From Tethya wilhelma (lineage: Eukaryota; Porifera; Demospongiae; Tethyida; Tethyidae): a stretch of 64,000 nt of DNA. The notes beneath the pieces were generated by a model. That model had not been told where the DNA came from and did no database searches. It was given only the letters and a program-made list of their open reading frames with translations. Below, piece by piece: positions 1 to 11,522 of the stretch. The position numbers were made by a program, and so were the translations under genes. The stretch spans positions 1,977,191 through 2,041,190 of the forward strand of contig CAXIPT010000002.1 in assembly GCA_964030475.1 (NCBI GenBank). Direction: 5' to 3'. Every line of letters starts with the position of its first letter. Positions within the stretch are counted from its first letter, which is position 1.

Positions 1-2892
1 GTTCATGAATCGAAGTTATCTTGAAATATTATATTTAGCATCTTGCAAAACGCTGTAGTTTCTGAGATCTGAGGCTTTTGTGCTTCTCTGAGTGCTTAGC
101 TTCGAAACCACACCTATTGATTACGCCCCCTGCAGTGTGCGTTATCTAGAAATACAGTGGAGCTGTGCCCCTTGACACTGCTTTGACTTGTGCTTGGCTC
201 AGGTGCTGACTCAACTGCTTGCAAGAGTCTTGTAAGTTAATAGTTTAGTGAGGGTACTAGCTCAGTGCAGCATGATTTGAGTCCTAACTGAATCATCATA
301 GATCTATAGAATCATCAGCATTGGTCTATAATATAAATGTGAAATGAGCATCCATATCAGGCAAGTTCACTACTTGAATGGCTTCCAGAGGCCCGGTTAT
401 CATATGCCACTGCTACATCATGTCGTTATGAGTAGACAGACAAGTCACCGCCCGGCTATTGGTAGTCTCACAGGCCAGACTTCGGGCACACAAGAGCAAT
501 TAATTAATTTGGTGATGTGTGCTGAGGCTTATGCACCATCGGTGCCTTCATTGTTCGTGTGATTGTGTCTCATTAGCTTGTCTGTTCTGAAGGACAGGGA
601 CGTTCTGAATGTCGCTTCCAAATTTTTGCATATGTTTCAACCATTTGAGGGTATTTCACAGCAAAATTTGTGGTCCTTGCAAATGAGAGCTTAGTATTTC
701 TCATTTAAGGTTAGAGGTTTTTGAATGGGCGGGGATCAAAAATGATATTCATAGGCTAATAGAAACTCTTGATACTCTCTCGAAGCCGAGAGGATTTTGT
801 CTCAAAATGGCTCATTATTGCTCAAAAGGGTCAAAGGTTAAGTTTAGTAGCTCTCTAAAATGGATTTTTCTGCCATTGCCACTCACTCACAGGGAACAAC
901 CACCAGGCCGTCGGCTTGAAAGACAACAGATGAACAAAAAAATTTACGTTGAAAAAATGCTTGGTTAGATACGCCCACCAAGCTTTGAAGTCACAGCTAG
1001 CACACATTCTCCACAAGCCATCCTGCAAACTTACAACACAGCCATCCTATTGCATGCACAAGACACACCCATTCAGTATTTTATGAGAAATTTTTTTTTT
1101 TATGTGACCAGAAGTTGTCTTCATACAGAGTGACCAGAAATCAAAGAGCATTCTTTGAAAACCGCAGACCGCAGGCTCACTAATTTTTGCAGGAAAATCT
1201 CCAGCACCTCCTGAACACTTTCATTTTCAATTGTATATTTTGATATAGTAATCTTGGACACACCCCTTCACGATCCACTAATTAAATTAGCTCTAACAAA
1301 ACTCCGCCCACTCAAAATACACTAATCTTAATTTTTTTGAGATTGAGTAAACACCATGCAGTGCTCTGATCAACTTAATGACGGCTGCCTGTCTTTTTGT
1401 CAATTCTGTGATTCAAATTTGTCCCATAGCCTGGTCCACCAGCTTTGTAAATAATGAAATAAGTAGACTCAAGAATTCTGTTTCCAGCCAAGTATTAATT
1501 AGTGCAGCTGTGCAGTCATCAGTTATGCATACTTGTGTTCCTTTCGATCCTCTGTTGAAGAAAGCATTATCAGGTAACACTGATTTAATAAGGTATAGTA
1601 GCAGCTCAGTTTGTAATTATGTTCTGTCATCTTCTCCTGATGTTATCACGTGGACTATACACCTAATGGTACACCTCCAATGGAAGTACAGGTGCTTACA
1701 ATAAATGGTTGTGCAGTTGTATCGATCAAGACTAGCTGTACTGTCACAGTACACTAGTCCACCTGCTTGTCTAACTAGTCTATGTGTTCTGGACATTAAA
1801 CGTGTGCCGCATATTGCTAATAATAGAGGTTGTTCACCTTCTTTGTATGTCCATGTACTTTCTCTCCTCTCATATTGCTGTATAAGAATCCTGTGATCAA
1901 CTTATAATAATAGATTATATTAAGATATAGGTAAAATCATATACAGTGACATAAATTTCTGCACAAGGACTCCTTGAGTTGATACCTACAGATGAATATC
2001 CACACTCTTCATACCATACTGCATGCAAAGCAGTTTAAACTTCATTGTAATGGGGCAAACTACTGAATCATTTTATTGCCATTCACACTGATTATGCAGC
2101 ACCTTTAGATGTCTCCTCAACACACAGCTTCTGTCTTATAGGCATCTTGCACCTAAGATGGAGTTCCAGCCAATTAATTATGTCAGCAACCACAGTGACT
2201 TTATAGCTACTACAAATTCTACAATTACCTAGGTGAAGTTATGAATATCTCATGTACTTTGTCGATCAACTTCAATAAGAATTCATCAGTGTGTATCTTG
2301 TAAGTTGTTGATATCCTCGTGACATTGTATGGCATAATATATCTATTGTAAATTTCTGTTCTGATCCTCTTGTTTTCACACTCATGCACTTTAGGCCGCA
2401 AAAAGAAAATTTATTGTTTCTCAAGCATGAGGGATGCTCTTTTTTTTTCTTTTTTTTAGGGCGTGTCTACAAATTTAAGACACACCTACTTCCTATTACA
2501 CCCACATTCCATGTTAATTTTCCATAGAAAATTAATACAAAGTCTTCAGAACACACTAAAAAATTCTATATACCAGAAACGAGATCTAATTCAGTACCAA
2601 AAAGGTTCCTTTTTTGCTAATAAACACTGGAGTCTTCTTGCTTACATGATGTACAAATAGGGTACTGACCCTCTTCCACACTGTCCTGTTCACATGCACA
2701 ATGTACGCACACTAACGGGAACATCTCCGAAGAGTAGTAGGGAATTTCAACTGGATATTTGCATGTTACATTGAACACTGAAGGACAGTGAACTTTATGT
2801 ATATGCCAAATAATGCTACTGCATCGCTGACATTGACGTTCAGTGGTATGTCTTGAAAGTCAGTTCCACCTTGGGTTCTTCCTATCATAGCA
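1..2892. other. No supportable gene
   Basis: This stretch is AT-rich. It holds only short open frames, such as those at 1378-1704 and 1705-1896, with no recognisable domain or convincing splice structure. Homopolymer runs of A and T occur near 1090 and 2440. I see no RNA gene or repeat boundary that I can defend. Confidence 0.5.
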
Positions 2893-3214
2893 TAGTCTCA
2901 CTAGCCAGACTCTCCGCAAAAAATGGGAGAGTCTGGTGGATTGCGTATACTACTTTTTGTTCCACGTTACCAGAATCTGGTAATGACCACAGTGAGTAAG
3001 ATTGGTTAGATAAGTGGCAGGAAGCTCTACCCATGCAAAGACTGCTGTACAAATCCTATGGGCAGATTATGTAATGTTATAGTAGCACCCACTTAACTTG
3101 ACCACGGGTTACAACTGTGGTCATTACCAGATTCTGGTAACGTGGAACAAAAAGTAGTATACGCAATCCACCAGACTCTCCCATTTTTTGCGGAGAGTCT
3201 GGCTAGCGAGACTA
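2893..3214. mobile_element. Foldback MITE with 9-bp target duplication
   Basis: Two arms of roughly 95 bp are near-perfect inverted copies. The left arm starts TAGTCTCACTAGCCAGAC and the right arm ends with its complement, GCGAGACTA. The short middle has no coding capacity. The 9-mer ATCATAGCA directly precedes the element (2884-2892) and directly follows it (3215-3223), as expected for a target-site duplication. A 9-bp duplication suits Mutator-like elements, but I assign no superfamily. It lies just upstream of the transposon that begins near 3.3 kb. Confidence 0.85.
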
Positions 3215-3490
3215 ATCATAGCAGACAGAGGGGCATCCACTGACTCAGAAGGTGCTCTAACAGGTCGTACTGTTAATTTCACTTCCGTTCGAAAATCGCG
3301 TTTTCCGTTTTCCGGGAGTCCGGATACCGTGCTCTGTGTACTCGAGTGTACGTAGTTTATTGAGATCACAAGTTGAACAGCTGATTCGAGTGCATGTGTA
3401 GTGTCAGATAGTGCCTGTGATAGTTTGGTGCTAGTACTAGTAGTAGTACTGTAGCTAGTAAACTAGAAAGTCTACGCTATATTAATTGTC

Positions 3491-4632
3491 ATGGATCGAT
3501 CTGTAGACATCGAGGGCTCAAAGTCTATGTACAATTCTTACTTGCATCCCAACCCAGTTCAATGGAATTCATGGGATGCCTATTACAGGAGGTTTGGCGG
3601 TACAGTTGCAAGGGCTAGTGCAGTTCATTCACAGTGTAGGCAGCTTTCTGATGGTCATGGCTTAGCTCATAGTGGCCCTGTTCTCGTTTGTGCCGATGGT
3701 ACTTCAGCTAAGATCGTGAATTCATCCCAAAGTTCAAAGCCTAAGCCGGTAACTATATTATTCTATTAAAAGCACACTTTCTCAGTGCCAATCCTCTGCT
3801 TTCTTATATAGACCCCAACTGTTTATGTCTCAAGTGATGAAGAGGATGGTGAAGATAATGCTGCCACAGTAATTGATTCTAATTTTTCATATTCAGTCAA
3901 ATTTGTGAATCCTAGTCACAAATCAGACTTCAAGGTGGAGAAGTGGCGTACCAGTGTCAAGTTTCTGAGAGTAGACCAACTGAAGGCAAGTTTAAATGGT
4001 GACTTTGCTGAACTTGGTAATATATAGTCAGGAATATTCAATTGGTTATATCGAACCCGGCCATGGATGGAAAGGGAAGCAGCGGTGGATAACAACCAAT
4101 GAAGATCTATCAGATATGTATGAGACGTTCAACAGCCGAAAGGAAATTTTCATTTGCCTCAAAAACAATCTCAAGGAAAGAAGCGTAAAAATGCATCAGT
4201 TGATGCAGGCAATGAAGCTAAGCGCACTAAAAGTAGTGCAGCTATTAAAAAACCAAGTTGAACGAGAGCAAGGAAATGGTCACTAAACTTAAGGAGATGC
4301 ATGGAAAGAAGTATTCTCCCGAGCAGTTACATGCTTGGTCCCAGCTTATACAGCATGACTCTTATGGTGAAGCACCAAATTTTCCTTTTTTTAAATGAAA
4401 CAAAGAAAATTCCAAATTGAGTAAAGAATCTGATCTAGTGAGTGGTCCAAGTTCTCCCAGACCCACTGCATCTACCATGGCTGCTGTATCGCCAGGCAGG
4501 CAAATTATTCTTCGCTCTGCATGGATTCAGCAACTTCAGCAACTTGGAGAATTATTTGAGAAGGGCAACATCAGTTCTGACCAACATGAGAAATTACAAG
4601 AAACTATTCTTCCAGACATTTATAAGTTCTAG
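3491..4632 (+). pseudogene. Decayed transposon accessory gene (GYIEPGHG-type)
   Basis: The first exon starts at ATG 3491 and runs to about 3749. A GT...AG intron of about 61 bp ends at 3810, and the next exon begins TPTVYVSSDEEDGED. The frame then breaks near 4010. It resumes with GYIEPGHGWKGKQRW and a DLSDMYETF segment, shifts again near 4157 into a Lys-rich stretch, and shifts once more near 4258 into KYSPEQLHAWSQLIQHDS. An in-frame TGA follows FPFFK before the last segment, which ends LPDIYKF. I recall similar GYIEPGHG and SPEQLHAW motifs in repetitive invertebrate proteins of unknown function. It is convergent with the DDE transposase that follows, so I infer an accessory protein of the same element. 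Confidence 0.6.
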
Positions 4633-4733
4633 TATAACAGTTCAATAAGAAATTAATTCATTGACAACAGTTTTTTAATTGGTAAGTCTAACACTTGAAT
4701 CATGACATTAATTACTAGTAAAAATTTAATATT

Positions 4734-5773
4734 TTAATGGTATCCACTGTTTGTTATCCATGCATTAGTTTGATCTGATGTAATGCTATAGAATCCTGCT
4801 CTAATTATGGGAGATTTATCTTGCATGCTCTGTAATAGAGTGTCGTGCTGCTTCAAATAATACTTCACATAGCTGAAGGTTTGTTCTATAGGATTGTAAT
4901 CTGGACTATATGGCGGAAGAAATAGCACCAATATTCCACATGATCGAAAAAGATCTGCTATTCCCTGGACATGGTGAATAGAGCAGTTGTCCAGTACAAC
5001 AATTGACCTAGGGCTCAATCCATCAAATGCATTCATCTGAGGTATAAGTGTACCTCTATAACAAAGTCATAAAAGAACTCTGCATTAACTGTGCCAATCT
5101 TACGTTCTACTGCTACCAAACCATCTGTTGAGATGGCTGCTATAGCTGAAACTCTTTCTCCTCTAGATAACAGCCTACGACACTGTGGTGTACAACCCCT
5201 GATTGCATATCCATATTTGCGAATGTGGCTGCGATTGTCACACCCTGTCTCGTCAACAAAAACAAACTGTTCTTTTTTGTGTAAAAGAGCATTTCCAATG
5301 AATTCTCCTCTCAATTGTAAGGACCTGTGTAGTGCAACCTGTTGTACTTTCTTGCGGGATATGCCATGTCTTTTAATTAGCTTACAAATTGTACTTTCAG
5401 AGACTGTAATTCCACTGATGGATTCAACTGTCTGACAGATTTCACTTAAATACATTGTAGGGTGTTCTAATACAACCCCAATGATGAACAGCTCCATGTA
5501 ATCATCTAGCTTCCTACAATCTGGCCTGCTTGTGGGTACAACTGGCTCCACACCACCAGTTTGTTCAAATTGAGATCTTACCGAGATATTCAAGCGTTGA
5601 GCAATTACTGCAAAGGTTGAACCCATGGATAGTCTTTGCCATACAACTCTCCATCGTATATCTGTGCTGTATGCTGCTTTTCGACCTGGTTCTGCTGAGA
5701 GAGACATGTCTACACGGTAGCCAGTTTTTATTTTTTTTTTGAATTTTCCGCCAAAATGCAAGCAATTGGCCAA
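4734..5773 (-). pseudogene. IS630/Tc1-like DDE transposase, one frameshift
   Basis: The product would be a cut-and-paste DNA transposase. Near the N-terminus a helix-turn-helix region (WRVVWQRLSMGSTFAVIAQR) is followed by an apparent loss of about ten residues at NISV/RSQFEQTGG. The catalytic core shows FVDETGCD (first Asp), VVLDNCSIHH (second Asp) and PPYSPDYNPIEQTF (Glu), which matches the DDE_3 endonuclease of IS630/Tc1 relatives. Reading breaks near 5040. The upstream frame ends FFYDFVIEVHLYLR, while the other frame gives GTLIPQMNAFDG, so one base appears missing. ATG at 5773 or an internal ATG near 5711 (MSLSAEPG) could start it. I could not find matching terminal inverted repeats. Confidence 0.85.
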
Positions 5774-5929
5774 TTACGCGTGCGCAACGCAATTCATTAT
5801 GCAATAACGTTGGTTTTCGAACGCAAGTGAAATCAACAGTACACGACGGGGCTAATACCCGGGCGCTAATTTTTAACTGGCGCACCCTTTTGGGACTTAG
5901 AAAATTTTTGCAAGGTCATCTCTAGGAAA

Positions 5930-6600
5930 AGGTCGTCACAATTAAATAGGTTTAGAGCTTGAAATTTGACTGTTTTTAATACTTGTTACATGTACTTAGT
6001 GTTTGCAGATCTGAGTGTCCATCTGCAGATAAAAAAACAAAGGTAGAGAGCAACAGATTCTGCTCAACTCAGTATAGTCTCAGTGACTTTCACCGTGATT
6101 GCCCATTGGCATTGCTGTCATGATGGCCTTTTGTGTCTGCTTTGATTTTCTACATAATCAGTCAGTGATCAGTCAAGAAGTCGACATAGCTGAGTAGGCC
6201 TACATGCAGCAGCAGTGATCCAATGCTTGAAAGTGGCATGCTGGCTAGCGACTGCACTGCAAATTGTGAAATCAAAGGTTTGAGAGTCAGATGATGAGCC
6301 TGAAATAACTCAGTTTTCTGTAATTACATACTTTACTAGTTTCAGAAGTCTGCATTGATCATTAGCCTAGTAGGCTGAATAAGGCATGCAGCTCAGTAAG
6401 TTGAGAATTCATGTATGCATGAAGTTGGATTGTATACAGTGGCTGTATCTGTGGAGATTGAACTTCTGCAGGGGCTTTTGATCACTTCTCACAATCTGAT
6501 TGAGTAGAACAATACTTAATGAGTTTATTTCACTTGCTTTCATATATAGGCAGTCTCTGGCAGACTGTATATGCAATCTTTCTCATCTTCTCCCTTCCAG
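5930..6600. other. Intergenic, no supportable gene
   Basis: I see no domain-bearing frame here. The last ~60 bases are pyrimidine-rich (TTCTCATCTTCTCCCTTCCAG) and look like the branch/acceptor region of the short exon that follows. Confidence 0.4.
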
Positions 6601-6702
6601 TCTCCTCTTGCCAATGGCCTCCAGGTGGTGGATCCCACTCAGGCCACTCTGGCCCACACAGTCACTCATGAGGAGACAACCGTTGAAGAAATCGGAGTTT
6701 GA
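6601..6702 (+). CDS. Candidate terminal exon of a host gene
   Basis: A strong polypyrimidine tract and AG at 6599-6600 precede an open 33-codon segment that begins SPLANGLQVVDPTQ, ends HEETTVEEIGV and stops at TGA 6700-6702. Its amino-acid composition looks like real coding sequence, unlike its surroundings. I cannot name the family and found no convincing upstream exon, so it may be the last exon of a decayed or partly displaced gene. Confidence 0.4.
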   Translation, partial: SPLANGLQVVDPTQATLAHTVTHEETTVEEIGV

Positions 6703-7328
6703 GTAGCAAACTGATAGTCAAGCTTGCATGCATGCAATACGTATACACAGTCTAATCGCCACGCAACCGGAAGTCCATATGTGTAATACAAGTTTAATTT
6801 GGTATGCATTACTGATTACGTAATTTGTGGTTCAGCTAGCAAAATGATTGCGTTTGCTCATTATTATTCACTCTTCTATTACTCGGCATTGCTTCAATAT
6901 TTTTAAACGGAAATTTGTTTGACATAATGTTCATTTCTATCTGCGATGGGATGCAGTCAAGTCGTATTCTCAGAGATTACGTATGGTATGCAATAGCCCA
7001 GAATGGGTACCATATTGGTGTTGCGGTTTGAGTGACAAGCTCTGAAAAACGAGTCCGATTGCTAGTCCCTTGATACTTTGGCACCAGAGAAGCATCTTAA
7101 AGGTTAGTATAAGTTCTAAAATATGTGTTAAATTCAGTAAGAAATTGTCCCCATGTGCTAAATTTTTTTACTACTGAGTGCAAAAACTATGCATGATTAT
7201 ACGGTAAACACAATGTCATACAACTACAAGCAAGATATAAACTGAACAACGTGTCAAATACAATACTGTAACAACTATAATTATTAAAAATTTATATCAA
7301 TAATAGATTGTCACAAATACAACAAAAT
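6703..7328. other. Intergenic, no supportable gene
   Basis: AT-rich sequence between the short exon and the 3' end of the minus-strand multidomain mobile gene. It may contain that element's 3' terminus, but I found no repeat pair marking it. Confidence 0.4.
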
Positions 7329-8623
7329 TTATAAAGTACCAAACACATCATTCATAATCTCTTTAAGTTCCTCATCACTAAACTGTTCATCGCTACAGCT
7401 TTCACTCTCAGTCTCTTCATCATTCGATGACTCGGCCATATCTCTCTCATCCAAATTCATTTGATGGGGTGCTGGAAGATTACAACAATCAATGCATTTG
7501 CACCCAGGACCACAAAGAGCTCCGGCTTTCTTACATTTGCATCGTGAGGACATACAACCAGTTTTGCAACCACAGCCTCTCTTAATAAGCAAAGTTCGTG
7601 ATCTTACTTCTTGTATACACTCTTGCGAGTCCCACTCAATGCTTAGTGTCACACTCTCAGACTCCTTAGTGACACTCCAGCCAAAGTTACCCAAGGGTGG
7701 GTACACAATGCTGCTTTGGCTAGCTTGTCCCCAGACTCTCTGTACCCAGCATGATCTCTGCCAGTGTTTGTGAAGGGCCGTGATCGAGGGTATCATGTCT
7801 TCTTCGTATTGGATTTTACTCCATATCCTATCGCGAAGAAAGTCAAGCCACCTGGTATGGTGGTCAAAGGAGGAAATACCATCCTGGTATAAAGAATTAT
7901 ACAGCATTGTAGGGGTGCTATAAGATGGTAAAAATGCTGACTTATGTTTACGATAGTAAGCACAGCCTACTAGACGAACAAATGAAAGAAAACTATGGCT
8001 ATGAATGTCAGGATCTGATTCAGTTAGAATCCCAGGTGTGTTGTCACAATTTGAACATATGAATTGGCAAAACTCATACAACGTAGACAAAAATGACGAC
8101 TTTCCAAAGCCATGGAAAAAGGAAATAAAATCACAACCAGTGGTGATGTACACCTTTTGCAGAAGTAATGGTCGTAATTCAGCTTGGACAACTGCTAATT
8201 CTGGATCATTGTTTAGAGCTTTAATTAGAGTTTGGATGTCTAGTATTCTTAGCTCTCTAGATGAAAATGGACTCAGTCTGACCATAACATCCAAACCTGA
8301 ATTGATTGTGAGTGGTAATCCAATGTGATAAACGTCTGTGTCTGGACTGAGGACTAACTTGTTGTAACCTGCTGAATTCAATACATGGACCCAAATACGT
8401 GTGTCAGTTTCTTCTGCATTTGACTCGAGTCTATAGAATCACTCCTGATGGTTCCTGAAGACTCTGTGTAAAGTGCCTTGTTTTTAAAGGCTCCACTAAA
8501 CCCACCAGCTGTAATGAATCTCTGTCTCCCTTTTAGTTTTCTCTTCATTTTTTCCAGAAAGTAATGTGAGAGGTAATTTACCAGTGACCTTTTACAATTT
8601 CTGCAATAATAAATTAATGACAT
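7329..8623 (-). pseudogene. FEN/XPG-like nuclease plus CXC domain, C-terminal part of multidomain element
   Basis: This continues the 8592-11522 frame after a one-base shift near 8600. The first piece (8378-8623) begins near NCKRSLVNYLSHYF. A second shift near 8395 gives AEETDTRIWVH, then LVLSPDTDVYHIGLP and TTGCDFISFFHGFGK. The spaced acidic motifs E-E-x-D, D-T-D and G-C-D are arranged like the active-site motifs of FEN1/XPG nucleases; that match is my inference. Further on is a cysteine cluster with CGCKTGC and SRCKCKKAGALC, followed by GCKC and CC. It fits a tesmin/TSO1-type CXC DNA-binding domain. An acidic tail ends DVFGTL. Confidence 0.65.
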
Positions 8624-11522
8624 TATCTCTCCATCTAGGGGGTATCACCATATCTGATGTGATTTCAACACAGCAGTGATCTGAAGACACTGGGTTGATG
8701 CTATCTCTACGATTTCTCTCAAGGAATTTTGGACTCTGAATTTCACACTCTGGGTCATCAAATAACACATGGACTTCTGTGCTTCCATTCCGATAATGGG
8801 GTACAATATGCTGGCGAATCAAAAAGTCTGCGTAATCAGAAAAATTCTTGTGTGCATTCCAAGGTATTATGTTTATCAGAAACATGCCTTCCATTACTAC
8901 AGTTGTAGGAGTCCAACCAGGTGGTAGAGCTATACGGATTACCTGTGGTATCATGGAATCGTAACGTTTCTCATACACTTTGGTTGTGTTGGCCTTTGCT
9001 CCTTTGTTGGGTTGGCCGTCTGTAGTAGATAATGCTCGGGGTAACTCAATACACTGTTGGTAACCTTGAGTTAATGTACCAGTGTGTTCAGCAAATGCTA
9101 TTCGTTTTTTCCAACACTCAACTTGAAGTTTTCGCTCCTTTTCTATGTCAGAAACTTTCTTTTTCCTAGTTTTTCTTTCGGTAAAAGTTAGGAGCCGTTT
9201 TCGATGCTTTGGTGCTCTTACACTGGGATTCCGTAAGATGTAGTACTCAGTAGTCTGCTCATACTCCTTCTGACCAATGTCTCGAAAGCTCAACAGATCA
9301 CTCTGTTGTGCACTGGTGATAGGCTTATTCTGAAACAAGTGGCATAAATGGCCTGGGTGGATGTTAGAGAGACTTAGTGTGCAGCTATCACTTGAAAGTT
9401 TATCAAGCATCTTTTGAACATTACTTTCAAACTTTTTGCAGATTGGTTTTGTTGTGAATATTGATGTGATCATGCTGCTATCATTACTTTCACGTGGAAA
9501 TATTTGATTCTCAGCATTGATCATTGCTTTTGCACGTGTTGGCAAAAACATTGCTACACGGTTAATGTAGTCATGAGATGGTCTAGTAATGTATTCTTTG
9601 CACTGCTTATTTATTCTCATCTCATGTGCTTCGTCCACACCTAGGGAGTTACATGGTCTCCCTTTGATGCTAACAACAAAGCCTCCTTCTTGTAAGAAAG
9701 CAAGAATTTCCTGTGGAAGGGATAGCATGTCTACTAGGTGCTGTGGAATGAGCTTGGCATAATTGGGGCGGTCAAAAGCAGTGAACAAGGCTACCATGCT
9801 CTTAATAGAAGCAATACGTAATTCCCAACACCCACTACGTATAGCTAGATACAAGGAAATGTAGGACATAAAGTCTTTCATCAGAAATTGTGTCCAAAAT
9901 TTCCAATTGTTGTTACCCCCACTCTTGACATCTAAGAACAGGAGAAATTCTTCTGAAAAATTTTCATACTGCTCCTTTATGTCATCAAGCATCTGTAGCA
10001 AGTTTCGACGAGTGCTAGATTGATCAGCTGTAGGAAAGGCTTTGAGCCAATCAGAAACAAACGATAAAAAGCCAGCTGGACTCTTTTCAGAAAGAAAAGA
10101 GTTTAAGAAAAAGTGATAGAGTGACTCCCAGGCTTCATGGAGAAAGTAATGGTTGCGTTTGAAGTTTACGGATCCAATAGAGTTGGGCATGTACCCACTA
10201 GCTTTTGCTAAGTCTCGGAGCCCAGCATCAAAGTAGATCTTTATCAGCACTTCCTGAAAGTTCTTCAGGAAGTGCCAGTCACCAGGAAAGGGAATGATCC
10301 AGCTTAAGTCATGCCCATAGTCCTTCTTGATGCTTTGAATTAGATCATATGTTGCTTGATCTCCTTCCAACACAACCCACTTCATTTTCTTTGTTACTAC
10401 AACTTCTTCATATAGGTCATTTATTAAATTAAGCAATGTACCCTTATCATCACATCTCTGATGAAGCACTTTGAAATAGATGATATTGGATGGTTCAGGA
10501 GCAGCAATGTCTTTCACTAAAGTGAGATATGACTTCAAATCTATCATTGTTGTGTCATCACTGCTAGCCACTTTTTGTAGCATGTACTCAGTGAAAAGAG
10601 AGGTCATATCTGCTAGATGTTGTTGCTCTTTCTCAGATAGTCTAAAACTCTGAAGTGTGAGGGTAGGTGCTGTGATGGCTGGAATACTGTTCAGACTCCT
10701 TGTAAGTGCAGTAGTAGCATTGGCTGTATTTTTCTTACCTTCAGTGCCAGTTCTCATTCTACGTTGTTTCTTAGGGATTGGAGATCGTTTTCCTGGACTG
10801 GTTGCTGGAGACAGTATGGAATGAGGACGTTTGCTTGCGCTCATAGAATCTGATGCTAAAGCAACTGTTACAGTGGAGTCTGGTTGGTTGATAAATTCAA
10901 CATTATGTTCATGATGATCAGTGGTAACTGTCATATGTGTACTTGTCTGTGTATGATCGGTTTGGGAGTAAACTAGACTTGATGGTTTAGGCTGAACAAA
11001 CTGAACTGTAGTTCCATGCCAACTAGATGTTTGTTTACCACAGTAAACTCTAGCAAACGAGTGAACGAAGTCTAAGTTGTCTACGGAAGTGATTGTAAAA
11101 GGAAGTGGTAACACACTGGGCAAGGGTCCATTCTCTTGTCTCTCCTCTACCCTGTGCTGCATGTATCTATCATGTGTATCAACACTAGCACAAGCACCTA
11201 AGTGATTCAAGAGCCGAATTAGCCTCGAAGATCCTCCACAAGTCTCTATTGCATCTGTGAGAAAAGTATGTAGAGGAAATGAGCAACTGTGATTGGTTGT
11301 ATAGAGAATGGTACATATCAAGAAAAACCTTTGGACTTTACGAGCTGTTGAGGTGTGTGCTTTCTTGATTGCTTGAACAGAACGAGGTTGTGTTATTGTA
11401 CATACTGCAGTCCATAAAGTAGGATCAAGATCTCTGACAAATTGATCAATGTCTAGATTTTCAATTTTGTGGGGAGAAATAGAATCTTGCTCAATTAATT
11501 TTTCAATACATGTGTGAACCAA
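8592..11522 (-). pseudogene. Central region of multidomain mobile element (WHGTTVQ / PFPGDWH family)
   Basis: A 976-codon frame forms the core of the element. Near residues 75-185 it contains RFFLICTILYTTN, RLIRLLNHLGACAS, SVDNLDFVHSFARVYCG and SSWHGTTVQ. I associate these with DUF6589-like repetitive proteins of cnidarians and sponges. A Ser/Thr/Lys-rich linker follows. A second block reads VVLEGDQATYDLIQS and then WIIPFPGDWHFLKNFQ, which resembles a catalytic region of KDZ/hAT-like RNase H-fold transposases; this is an inference, not a match I can test. Lys/Arg-rich segments and WTPTTVVMEGMFLIN follow. Both ends run into frameshifts joining neighbouring segments, so the whole gene reads 12919 to 7329. 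Confidence 0.65.

Noticed and set aside
1378..1896. Possible extracellular-domain fragment with Cys and Thr/Ser
   Set aside because: Frames are short and broken and I could not match any domain pattern.
5091..5742. Plus-strand frames opposite the DDE transposase
   Set aside because: They are antisense shadows of a clear transposase.
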